From Hippasteria phrygiana (taxonomy: Eukaryota > Echinodermata > Asteroidea > Valvatida > Goniasteridae): a stretch of 64,000 nucleotides of DNA. Made by a program: the position numbers and the translations under genes. A model generated the notes under the pieces. It saw only the letters and a program-made list of their open reading frames with translations. It had not been told where the DNA came from and did no database searches. Every line of letters starts with the position of its first letter. Position 1 is the first letter of the stretch. Where the stretch lies: contig JAZGUH010000489.1 in the NCBI GenBank assembly GCA_037893225.1, positions 372,001 to 436,000 on the forward strand. Direction: 5' to 3'. Below, piece by piece: positions 9,801-20,382 of this stretch.

Positions 9801-11470
9801 ACAGTGCAAGTGCTAGTGATCGGGTTAGAATGTGAGAGTAAGAGAGAAGGAGAGTCAGAGGTAGAGAGAGGGTTAGACTTACTCATCTACTAAACAGCGT
9901 AGGTCTATTGTGCTGATCTAGGCCTGCAAGCTGTCTATCTCACTAGGCCATTCCAGTTCTATCCATGATGATCTTGGGTGGCCTCGAGGTCTTGACAGCT
10001 AGGAGCCGGATGTTGATCTCTCCTGAAGTTGATGGAAAAATAGAGTAAGCGAGTTAAGAATATTAAAATTAGTGTTAGAGTTAAGGGTTTGAGTTCAAGT
10101 GTTAGGGTTAAGGTTCGAGTGCAAGTGTTACAGTGCAAGTGTTACAGTGCAAGTGTTACAGTGCAAGTGTTACAGTGCAAGTGCTACTGATCGGGTTAGA
10201 ATGTGAGAGTAAGAGAGAAGGAGAGTCAGAGGTAGAGAGAGTGTTACACTTACTCATCTACTAAACAGCGTAGGTCTATTGTGCTGATCTAGGCCTGCAA
10301 GCTGTCTATCTCACTAGGCCATTCCAGTTCTGTCCATGATGATCTTGGGTGGCCTCGAGGACTTGACAGCCAGGAGCCAGATGTTGATCTCTCCTGAAGT
10401 TGATTGAAAAATAATGTAAGCGAGTTAGGAATATTAAAATTAGTGTTAGAGTTAAGGGTTTGAGTTCAAGTGTTACAGTGCAAGTGTTACAGTGCAAGTG
10501 TTACAGTGCAAGTGCTACTGATCGGAATATTAGAATTAGTGTTAGAGTGCAAGTGTCACAGTGCAAGTGCTAGTGATCGGGTTAGAATGTGAGAGTAAGA
10601 GAGAAGGAGAGTCAGAGGTAGAGAGAGGGTTAGACTTACTCATCTACTAAACAGCGTAGGTCTATTGTGCTGATCTAGGCCTGCAAGCTGTCTATCTCAC
10701 TAGGCCATTCCAGTTCTATCCATGATGATCTTGGGTGGCCTCGAGGTCTTGACAGCCAGGAGCCGGATGTTGATCTCTCCTGAAGTTGATGGAAAAATAG
10801 AGTAAGCGAGTTAAGAATATTAAAATTAGTGTTAGAGTTAAGGGTTTGAGTTCAAGTGTTACAGTGCAAGTGTTAGGGTTAAGGTTCGAGTGCAAGTGTT
10901 ACAGTGCAAGTGTTACAGTGCAAGTGTTACAGTGCAAGTGCTACTGATCGGAATATTAGAATTAGTGTTAGAGTGCAAGTGTCACAGTGCAAGTGTCACA
11001 GTGCAAGTGTCACAGTGCAAGTGTCACAGTGCAAGTGTCACAGTGCAAGTGTCACAGTGCAAGTGTCACAGTGCAAGTGTCACAGTGCAAGTGTCACAGT
11101 GCAAGTGCTAGTGATCGGGTTAGAATGTGAGAGTAAGAGAGAAGGAGAGTCAGAGGTAGAGAGAGGGTTAGACTTACTCATCTACTAAACAGCGTAGGTC
11201 TATTGTGCTGATCTAGGCCTGCAAGCTGTCTATCTCACTAGGCCATTCCAGTTCTATCCATGATGATCTTGGGTGGCCTTGAGGTCTTGACAGCCAGGAG
11301 CCGGATGTTGATCTCTCCTGAAGTTGATGGAAAAATAGAGTAAGCGAGTTAAGAATATTAAAAATTAGTGTTAGAGTTAAGGGTTTGAGTTCAAGTGTTA
11401 GGGTTAAGGTTCGAGTGCAAGTGTTACAGTGCAAGTGTTACAGTGCAAGTGTTACAGTGCAAGTGCTACT
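6812..11470 (+). repeat. Array segment C: units 15-24
   Basis: Starts and classes: 6812 L12, 7392 S, 7763 L11, 8329 L14, 8937 S, 9308 L7, 9818 S, 10189 contracted L (386 bp), 10575 L9, 11113 S with three TTACA copies and one extra a near 11364 (358 bp). The first unit has the marker cctggagcc (near 6994) and the next has catttac, matching the units after the other two inserts. Markers gctagg, cccctg and acaaatc follow in order at 8329, 8937 and 9308. The array of the 8329 unit holds the rare C-to-G change at 8786. Confidence 0.93.
10189..10574 (+). repeat. Contracted L unit 22 (386 bp)
   Basis: An L2 core that goes straight from gagttcaag into TTACA copies, without the ttaggg-ttcga block. 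It then has the 41-bp spacer and a single TCACA copy before the closing 14-mer. It is the only unit seen with the spacer and n = 1. It may be an end product of array contraction with loss of neighbouring sequence. Confidence 0.9.
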
Positions 11471-14400
11471 GATCGGGTTAGAATGTGAGAGTAAGAGAGA
11501 AGGAGAGTCAGAGGTAGAGAGAGTGTTACACTTACTCATCTACTAAACAGCGTAGGTCTATTGTGCTGATCTAGGCCTGCAAGCTGTCTATCTCACTAGG
11601 CCATTCCAGTTCTGTCCATGATGATCTTGGGTGGCCTCGAGGACTTGACAGCCAGGAGCCAGATGTTGATCTCTCCTGAAGTTGATGGAAAAATAATGTA
11701 AGCGAGTTAGGAATATTAAAATTAGTGTTAGAGTTAAGGGTTTGAGTTCAAGTGTTACAGTGCAAGTGTTAGGGTTAAGGTTCGAGTGCAAGTGTTACAG
11801 TGCAAGTGTTACAGTGCAAGTGTTACAGTGCAAGTGCTACTGATCGGAATATTAGAATTAGTGTTAGAGTGCAAGTGTCACAGTGCAAGTGTCACAGTGC
11901 AAGTGTCACAGTGCAAGTGTCACAGTGCAAGTGTCACAGTGCAAGTGTCACAGTGCAAGTGTCACAGTGCAAGTGTCACAGTGCAAGTGTCACAGTGCAA
12001 GTGTCACAGTGCAAGTGCTAGTGATCGGGTTAGAATGTGAGAGTAAGAGAGAAGGAGAGTCAGAGGTAGAGAGAGGGTTAGACTTACTCATCTACTAAAC
12101 AGCGTAGGTCTATTGTGCTGATCTAGGCCTGCAAGCTGTCTATCTCACTAGGCCATTCCAGTTCTATCCATGATGATCTTGGGTGGCCTCGAGGTCTTGA
12201 CAGCCAGGAGCCGGATGTTGATCTCTCCTGAAGTTGATGGAAAAATAGAGTAAGCGAGTTAAGAATATTAAAATTAGTGTTAGAGTTAAGGGTTTGAGTT
12301 CAAGTGTTACAGTGCAAGTGTTAGGGTTAAGGTTCGAGTGCAAGTGTTACAGTGCAAGTGTTACAGTGCAAGTGTTACAGTGCAAGTGCTACTGATCGGA
12401 ATATTAGAATTAGTGTTAGAGTGCAAGTGTCACAGTGCAAGTGTCACAGTGCAAGTGTCACAGTGCAAGTGTCACAGTGCAAGTGTCACAGTGCAAGTGT
12501 CACAGTGCAAGTGTCACAGTGCAAGTGTCACAGTGCAAGTGCTAGTGATCGGGTTAGAATGTGAGAGTAAGAGAGAAGGAGAGTCAGAGGTAGAGAGAGG
12601 GTTAGACTTACTCATCTACTAAACAGCGTAGGTCTATTGTGCTGATCTAGGCCTGCAAGCTGTCTATCTCACTAGGCCATTCCAGTTCTATCCATGATGA
12701 TCTTGGGTGGCCTCGAGGTCTTGACAGCCAGGAGCCGGATGTTGATCTCCCCTGAAGTTGATGGAAAAATAGAGTAAGCGAGTTAAGAATATTAAAATTA
12801 GTGTTAGAGTTAAGGGTTTGAGTTCAAGTGTTAGGGTTAAGGTTCGAGTGCAAGTGTTACAGTGCAAGTGTTACAGTGCAAGTGTTACAGTGCAAGTGTT
12901 ACAGTGCAAGTGCTACTGATCGGGTTAGAATGTGAGAGTAAGAGAGAAGGAGAGTCAGAGGTAGAGAGAGTGTTACACTTACTCATCTACTAAACAGCGT
13001 AGGTCTATTGTGCTGATCTAGGCCTGGAAGCTGTCTATCTCACTAGGCCATTCCAGTTCTGTCCATGATGATCTTGGATGGCCTCGAGGTCTTGACAGCC
13101 AGGAGCCGGATGTTGATCTCTCCTGAAGTTGATGGAAAAATAGAGTAAGCGAGTTAAGAATATTAAAATTAGTGTTAGAGTTAAGGGTTTGAGTTCAAGT
13201 GTTACAGTGCAAGTGTTAGGGTTAAGGTTCGAGTGCAAGTGTTACAGTGCAAGTGTTACAGTGCAAGTGTTACAGTGCAAGTGCTACTGATCGGAATATT
13301 AGAATTAGTGTTAGAGTGCAAGTGTCACAGTGCAAGTGTCACAGTGCAAGTGTCACAGTGCAAGTGTCACAGTGCAAGTGTCACAGTGCAAGTGTCACAG
13401 TGCAAGTGTCACAGTGCAAGTGTCACAGTGCAAGTGTCACAGTGCAAGTGCTAGTGATCGGGTTAGAATGTGAGAGTAAGAGAGAAGGAGAGTCAGAGGT
13501 AGAGAGAGGGTTAGACTTACTCATCTACTAAACAGCGTAGGTCTATTGTGCTGATCTAGGCCTGCAAGCTGTCTATCTCACTAGGCCATTCCAGTTCTAT
13601 CCATGATGATCTTGGGTGGCCTTGAGGTCTTGACAGCCAGGAGCCGGATGTTGATCTCTCCTGAAGTTGATGGAAAAATAGAGTAAGCGAGTTAAGAATA
13701 TTAAAATTAGTGTTAGAGTTAAGGGTTTGAGTTCAAGTGTTAGGGTTAAGGTTCGAGTGCAAGTGTTACAGTGCAAGTGTTACAGTGCAAGTGTTACAGT
13801 GCAAGTGCTACTGATCGGGTTAGAATGTGAGAGTAAGAGAGAAGGAGAGTCAGAGGTAGAGAGAGTGTTAGACTTACTCATCTACTAAACAGCGTAGGTC
13901 TATTGTGCTGATCTAGGCCTGCAAGCTGTCTATCTCACTAGGCCATTCCAGTTCTGTCCATGATGATCTTGGGTGGCCTCGAGGACTTGACAGCCAGGAG
14001 CCAGATGTTGATCTCTCCTGAAGTTGATGGAAAAATAATGTAAGCGAGTTAGGAATATTAAAATTAGTGTTAGAGTTAAGGGTTTGAGTTCAAGTGTTAC
14101 AGTGCAAGTGTTAGGGTTAAGGTTCGAGTGCAAGTGTTACAGTGCAAGTGTTACAGTGCAAGTGTTACAGTGCAAGTGCTACTGATCGGAATATTAGAAT
14201 TAGTGTTAGAGTGCAAGTGTCACAGTGCAAGTGTCACAGTGCAAGTATCACAGTGCAAGTGTCACAGTGCAAGTGTCACAGTGCAAGTGTCACAGTGCAA
14301 GTGTCACAGTGCAAGTGTCACAGTGCAAGTGTCACAGTGCAAGTGCTAGTGATCGGGTTAGAATGTGAGAGTAAGAGAGAAGGAGAGTCAGAGGTAGAGA

Positions 14401-16706
14401 GAGGGTTAGACTTACTCATCTACTAAACAGCGTAGGTCTATTGTGCTGATCTAGGCCTGCAAGCTGTCTATCTCACTAGGCCATTCCAGTTCTATCCATG
14501 ATGATCTTGGGTGGCCTCGAGGTCTTGACAGCCAGGAGCCGGATGTTGATCTCCCCTGAAGTTGATGGAAAAATAGAGTAAGCGAGTTAAGAATATTAAA
14601 ATTAGTGTTAGAGTTAAGGGTTTGAGTTCAAGTGTTAGGGTTAAGGTTCGAGTGCAAGTGTTACAGTGCAAGTGTTACAGTGCAAGTGTTACAGTGCAAG
14701 TGTTACAGTGCAAGTGCTACTGATCGGGTTAGAATGTGAGAGTAAGAGAGAAGGAGAGTCAGAGGTAGAGAGAGTGTTACACTTACTCATCTACTAAACA
14801 GCGTAGGTCTATTGTGCTGATCTAGGCCTGGAAGCTGTCTATCTCACTAGGCCATTCCAGTTCTGTCCATGATGATCTTGGATGGCCTCGAGGTCTTGAC
14901 AGCCAGGAGCCGGATGTTGATCTCTCCTGAAGTTGATGGAAAAATAGAGTAAGCGAGTTAAGAATATTAAAATTAGTGTTAGAGTTAAGGGTTTGAGTTC
15001 AAGTGTTACAGTGCAAGTGTTAGGGTTAAGGTTCGAGTGCAAGTGTTACAGTGCAAGTGTTACAGTGCAAGTGTTACAGTGCAAGTGCTACTGATCGGAA
15101 TATTAGAATTAGTGTTAGAGTGCAAGTGTCACAGTGCAAGTGTCACAGTGCAAGTGTCACAGTGCAAGTGTCACAGTGCAAGTGTCACAGTGCAAGTGTC
15201 ACAGTGCAAGTGTCACAGTGCAAGTGCTAGTGATCGGGTTAGAATGTGAGAGTAAGAGAGAAGGAGAGTCAGAGGTAGAGAGAGGGTTAGACTTACTCAT
15301 CTACTAAACAGCGTAGGTCTATTGTGCTGATCTAGGCCTGCAAGCTGTCTATCTCACTAGGCCATTCCAGTTCTATCCATGATGATCTTGGGTGGCCTTG
15401 AGGTCTTGACAGCCAGGAGCCGGATGTTGATCTCTCCTGAAGTTGATGGAAAAATAGAGTAAGCGAGTTAAGAATATTAAAATTAGTGTTAGAGTTAAGG
15501 GTTTGAGTTCAAGTGTTAGGGTTAAGGTTCGAGTGCAAGTGTTACAGTGCAAGTGTTACAGTGCAAGTGTTACAGTGCAAGTGTTACAGTGCAAGTGCTA
15601 CTGATCGGGTTAGAATGTGAGAGTAAGAGAGAAGGAGAGTCAGAGGTAGAGAGAGTGTTACACTTACTCATCTACTAAACAGCGTAGGTCTATTGTGCTG
15701 ATCTAGGCCTGCAAGCTGTCTATCTCACTAGGCCATTCCAGTTCTGTCCATGATGATCTTGGGTGGCCTCGAGGACTTGACAGCCAGGAGCCAGATGTTG
15801 ATCTCTCCTGAAGTTGATGGAAAAATAATGTAAGCGAGTTAGGAATATTAAAATTAGTGTTAGAGTTAAGGGTTTGAGTTCAAGTGTTACAGTGCAAGTG
15901 TTAGGGTTAAGGTTCGAGTGCAAGTGTTACAGTGCAAGTGTTACAGTGCAAGTGTTACAGTGCAAGTGCTACTGATCGGAATATTAGAATTAGTGTTAGA
16001 GTGCAAGTGTCACAGTGCAAGTGTCACAGTGCAAGTGTCACAGTGCAAGTGTCACAGTGCAAGTGTCACAGTGCAAGTGTCACAGTGCAAGTGTCACAGT
16101 GCAAGTGTCACAGTGCAAGTGTCACAGTGCAAGTGTCACAGTGCAAGTGCTAGTGATCGGGTTAGAATGTGAGAGTAAGAGAGAAGGAGAGTCAGAGGTA
16201 GAGAGAGGGTTAGACTTACTCATCTACTAAACAGCGTAGGTCTATTGTGCTGATCTAGGCCTGCAAGCTGTCTATCTCACTAGGCCATTCCAGTTCTATC
16301 CATGATGATCTTGGGTGGCCTCGAGGTCTTGACAGCCAGGAGCCGGATGTTGATCTCTCCTGAAGTTGATGGAAAAATAGAGTAAGCGAGTTAAGAATAT
16401 TAAAATTAGTGTTAGAGTTAAGGGTTTGAGTTCAAGTGTTACAGTGCAAGTGTTAGGGTTAAGGTTCGAGTGCAAGTGTTACAGTGCAAGTGTTACAGTG
16501 CAAGTGTTACAGTGCAAGTGCTACTGATCGGAATATTAGAATTAGTGTTAGAGTGCAAGTGTCACAGTGCAAGTGTCACAGTGCAAGTGTCACAGTGCAA
16601 GTGTCACAGTGCAAGTGTCACAGTGCAAGTGTCACAGTGCAAGTGTCACAGTGCAAGTGTCACAGTGCAAGTGTCACAGTGCAAGTGTCACAGTGCAAGT
16701 GCTAGT

Positions 16707-17191
16707 GATCGGGTTAGAATGTGAGAGTAAGAGAGAAGGAGAGTCAGAGGTAGAGAGAGGGTTAGACTTACTCATCTACTAAACAGCGTAGGTCTATTGT
16801 GCTGATCTAGGCCTGCAAGCTGTCTATCTCACTAGGCCATTCCAGTTCTATCCATGATGATCTTGGGTGGCCTCGAGGTCTTGACAGCCAGGAGCCGGAT
16901 GTTGATCTCTCCTGAAGTTGATGGAAAAATAGAGTAAGCGAGTTAAGAATATTAAAATTAGTGTTAGAGTTAAGGGTTTGAGTTCAAGTGTTACAGTGCA
17001 AGTGTTACAGTGCAAGTGTTACAGTGCAAGTGTTACAGTGCAAGTGTTACAGTGCAAGTGTTACAGTGCAAGTGTTACAGTGCAAGTGTTACTGTGCAAG
17101 TGTTACAGTGCAAGTGTTACAGTGCAAGTGTTACAGTGCAAGTGTTACAGTGCAAGTGTTACAGTGCAAGTGTTACAGTGCAAGTGCTAGT
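16707..17191 (+). repeat. T unit 36: core plus 14 TTACA copies, no spacer
   Basis: The core runs from gagttcaag directly into TTACA copies. Fourteen copies are present; the eighth reads ttactg instead of ttacag (near 17091). It has no ttaggg block, no spacer and no TCACA copies, but it ends in ctagt like an L unit. The other T units (25067, 47196, 57479, 61990) have the same eighth-copy variant. Confidence 0.92.
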
Positions 17192-17534
17192 GATCGGGTT
17201 AGAATGTGAGAGTAAGAGAGAAGGAGAGTTAGAGGTAGAGAGAGTGTTAGACTTACTCATCTACTAAACAGCGTAGGTCTATTGTGCTGATCTAGGCCTG
17301 CAAGCTGTCTATCTCACTAGGCCATTCTAGTTCTGTCCATGATGATCTTGGGTGGCCTCGAGGTCTTGACAGCCAGGAGCTGGAGGTTGATCTCTCCTGA
17401 AGTTGATGAAAAAATAGAGTAAGCGAGTTAAGAATATTGAAATTAGTGTTAGAGTTAAGGGTTTGAGTTCAAGTGTTAGGGTTAAGGTTCGAGTGCAAGT
17501 GTTACAGTGCAAGTGTTACAGTGCAAGTGCTACT

Positions 17535-17989
17535 GATCGGGTTAGAATGTGAGAGTAAGAGAGAAGGAGAGTCAGAGGTAGAGAGAGTGTTACACTTACT
17601 CATCTACTAAACAGCGTAGGTCTATTGTGCTGATCTAGGCCTGCAAGCTGTCTATCTCACTAGGCCATTCCAGTTCTGTCCATGATGATCTTGGGTGGCC
17701 TCGAGGACTTGACAGCCAGGAGCCAGATGTTGATCTCTCCTGAAGTTGATGGAAAAATAATGTAAGCGAGTTATGAATATTAAAATTAGTGTTAGAGTTA
17801 AGGGTTTGAGTTCAAGTGTTACAGTGCAAGTGTTAGGGTTAAGGTTCGAGTGCAAGTGTTACAGTGCAAGTGTTACAGTGCAAGTGTCACAGTGCAAGTG
17901 TCACAGTGCAAGTGTCACAGTGCAAGTGTCACAGTGCAAGTGTCACAGTGCAAGTGTCACAGTGCAAGTGTCACAGTGCAAGTGCTAGT
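17535..17989 (+). repeat. Deleted L unit 38 (455 bp), spacer lost
   Basis: Two TTACA copies run directly into seven TCACA copies. Its partner at 25895 has three TTACA copies, the 41-bp spacer and nine TCACA copies. The loss is exactly 83 bp (14 + 41 + 28). The next unit carries an inverted piece that contains the right half of such a spacer plus TCACA copies, also 83 bp long, so the two events may be linked. The content is not identical: the inverted piece has four full TCACA copies, while the simplest alignment of the loss removes two. Confidence 0.9.
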
Positions 17990-18200
17990 GATCGGGTTAG
18001 AATGTGAGAGTAAGAGAGAAGGAGAGTCAGAGGTAGAGAGAGGGTTAGACTTACTCATCTACTAAACAGCGTAGGTCTATTGTGCTGATTTAGGCCTGCA
18101 AGCTGTCTATCTCACTAGGCCATTCTAGTTCTGTCCATGATGATCTTGGGTGGCCTTGAGGTCTTGACAGCCAGGAGCCGGAGGTTGATCTCTTCTGAAG

Positions 18201-18283
18201 TTGCACTGTGACACTTGCACTGTGACACTTGCACTGTGACACTTGCACTGTGACACTTGCACTCTAACACTAATTCTAATATT
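18201..18283 (-). repeat. 83-bp inverted spacer/TCACA segment
   Basis: Read on the minus strand this is the 21-bp right half of the L spacer (aatatt to ttaga), four TCACA 14-mers and gtgcaa. It is the only stretch in the window where the 14-bp repeat runs in the opposite direction. The left edge is uncertain by three bases and the right edge by two because of shared bases at the joins. Confidence 0.92.
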
Positions 18284-18338
18284 ACAGTGCAAGTGTTACA
18301 GTGCAAGTGTTACAGTGCAAGTGTTACAGTGCAAGTGC
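18212..18338. other. Long imperfect hairpin (51-nt arms, 24-nt loop)
   Basis: Arm 18212-18262 (inverted TCACA copies) pairs with 18287-18338 (forward TTACA copies). I count 48 of about 51 positions matching. The three mismatches all fall where TCACA meets TTACA and would be G-U pairs in RNA. The loop is 18263-18286. It could extrude as a cruciform, or fold as RNA if transcribed. It is absent from the copy-2 partner. Confidence 0.8.
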
Positions 18339-19830
18339 TAGTGATCGGGTTAGAATGTGAGAGTAAGAGAGAAGGAGAGTCAGAGGTAGAGAGAGTGTTA
18401 GACTTACTATCTACTAAACAGCGTAGGTCTATTGTGCTGATCTAGGCCTGCAAGCTGTCTATCTCAGTAGGCCATTCTAGTTCTGTCCATGATGATCTTG
18501 GATGGCCTCGAGGACTTGACAGCCAGGAGCCAGATGTTGATCTCTACTGAAGTTGATTGAAAAATAGAGTAAGCGAGTTAGGAATATTAAAATTAGTGTT
18601 AGAGTTAAGGGTTTGAGTTCAAGTGTTACAGTGCAAGTGTTAGGGTTAAGGTTCGAGTGCAAGTGTTACAGTGCAAGTGTTACAGTGCAAGTGTTACAGT
18701 GCAAGTGCTACTGATCGGAATATTAGAATTAGTGTTAGAGTGCAAGTGTCACAGTGCAAGTGTCACAGTGCAAGTGTCACAGTGCAAGTGTCACAGTGCA
18801 AGTGTCACAGTGCAAGTGTCACAGTGCAAGTGTCACAGTGCAAGTGTCACAGTGCAAGTGTCACAGTGCAAGTGCTAGTGATCGGGTTAGAATGTGAGAG
18901 TAAGAGAGAAGGAGAGTCAGAGGTAGAGAGAGGGTTAGACTTACTCATCTACTAAACAGCGTAGGTCTATTGTGCTGATCTAGGCCTGCAAGCTGTCTAT
19001 CTCACTAGGCCATTCCAGTTCTATCCATGATGATCTTGGGTGGCCTCGAGGTCTTGACAGCCAGGAGCCGGATGTTGATCTCTCCTGAAGTTGATGGAAA
19101 AATAGAGTAAGCGAGTTAAGAATATTAAAATTAGTGTTAGAGTTAAGGGTTTGAGTTCAAGTGTTAGGGTTAAGGTTCGAGTGCAAGTGTTACAGTGCAA
19201 GTGTTACAGTGCAAGTGTTACAGTGCAAGTGTTACAGTGCAAGTGTTACAGTGCAAGTGCTACTGATCGGGTTAGAATGTGAGAGTAAGAGAGAAGGAGA
19301 GTCAGAGGTAGAGAGAGTGTTACACTTACTCATCTACTAAACAGCGTAGGTCTATTGTGCTGATCTAGGCCTGCAAGCTGTCTATCTCACTAGGCCATTC
19401 CAGTTCTGTCCATGATGATCTTGGGTGGCCTCGAGGACTTGACAGCCAGGAGCCAGATGTTGATCTCTCCTGAAGTTGATTGAAAAATAATGTAAGCGAG
19501 TTAGGAATATTAAAATTAGTGTTAGAGTTAAGGGTTTGAGTTCAAGTGTTACAGTGCAAGTGTTAGGGTTAAGGTTCGAGTGCAAGTGTTACAGTGCAAG
19601 TGTTACAGTGCAAGTGTTACAGTGCAAGTGCTACTGATCGGAATATTAGAATTAGTGTTAGAGTGCAAGTGTCACAGTGCAAGTGTCACAGTGCAAGTGT
19701 CACAGTGCAAGTGTCACAGTGCAAGTGTCACAGTGCAAGTGTCACAGTGCAAGTGTCACAGTGCAAGTGTCACAGTGCAAGTGTCACAGTGCAAGTGTCA
19801 CAGTGCAAGTGTCACAGTGCAAGTGCTAGT

Positions 19831-20382
19831 GATCGGGTTAGAATGTGAGAGTAAGAGAGAAGGAGAGTCAGAGGTAGAGAGAGGGTTAGACTTACTCATC
19901 TACTAAACAGCGTAGGTCTATTGTGCTGATCTAGGCCTGCAAGCTGTCTATCTCACTAGGCCATTCCAGTTCTGTCCATGATGATCTTGGGTGGCCTCGA
20001 GGACTTGACAGCCAGGAGCCAGATGTTGATCTCTCCTGAAGTTGATGGAAAAATAATGTAAGCGAGTTAGGAATATTAAAATTAGTGTTAGAGTTAAGGG
20101 TTTGAGTTCAAGTGTTACAGTGCAAGTGTTAGGGTTAAGGTTCGAGTGCAAGTGTTACAGTGCAAGTGTTACAGTGCAAGTGTTACAGTGCAAGTGCTAC
20201 TGATCGGAATATTAGAATTAGTGTTAGAGTGCAAGTGTCACAGTGCAAGTGTCACAGTGCAAGTGTCACAGTGCAAGTGTCACAGTGCAAGTGTCACAGT
20301 GCAAGTGTCACAGTGCAAGTGTCACAGTGCAAGTGTCACAGTGCAAGTGTCACAGTGCAAGTGTCACAGTGCAAGTGCTAGT
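19831..20382 (+). repeat. Chimeric unit 43 at the border of the two 8.4-kb copies
   Basis: It begins with ggttagac (near 19884, the form that follows an L unit) but continues with ttctgtcc (near 19972), gaggacttg, agccagatg and ggaaaaataatg, the L2 form otherwise found after an S unit. Its partner at 11471 has tgttacac. The switch between 19890 and 19972 marks the unequal exchange that made the tandem duplication. Confidence 0.88.

Larger units (their letters stand above)
17990..18342 (+). repeat. Rearranged unit 39 (353 bp) with inverted array segment
   Basis: It follows the partner unit at 26433 up to tcttctgaagttg. It then has 83 bp of reversed array sequence in place of about 145 bp of core end and array start, then four TTACA motifs and the closing ctagt. 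It retains gatttagg and ttctagttctg, shared with its partner. The joins show short shared bases (ttg on the left, tt on the right), as expected from template switching during DNA replication or repair. Confidence 0.9.
11471..19830 (+). repeat. 18-unit higher-order block, copy 1 (8360 bp)
   Basis: Units 25-42. Starts and classes: 11471 L10, 12023 L8, 12547 S, 12918 L9, 13456 S3 (357 bp), 13813 L9, 14351 S, 14722 L7, 15232 S, 15603 L10, 16155 L10, 16707 T14 (485 bp), 17192 S2 (343 bp), 17535 deleted L (455 bp), 17990 rearranged (353 bp), 18343 L9 (537 bp, one base lost near 18408), 18880 S5, 19265 L11. The order and lengths repeat in the next block; only units 38 and 39 differ in length. Private variants shared by both copies include gagagttagag near 17228, ttatgaat near 17772, gatttagg near 18089, cttactatc near 18408 and ctcagtagg near 18466. 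Private to this copy are 14247 (G to A) and 17381 (C to T at a CpG). Confidence 0.93.
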
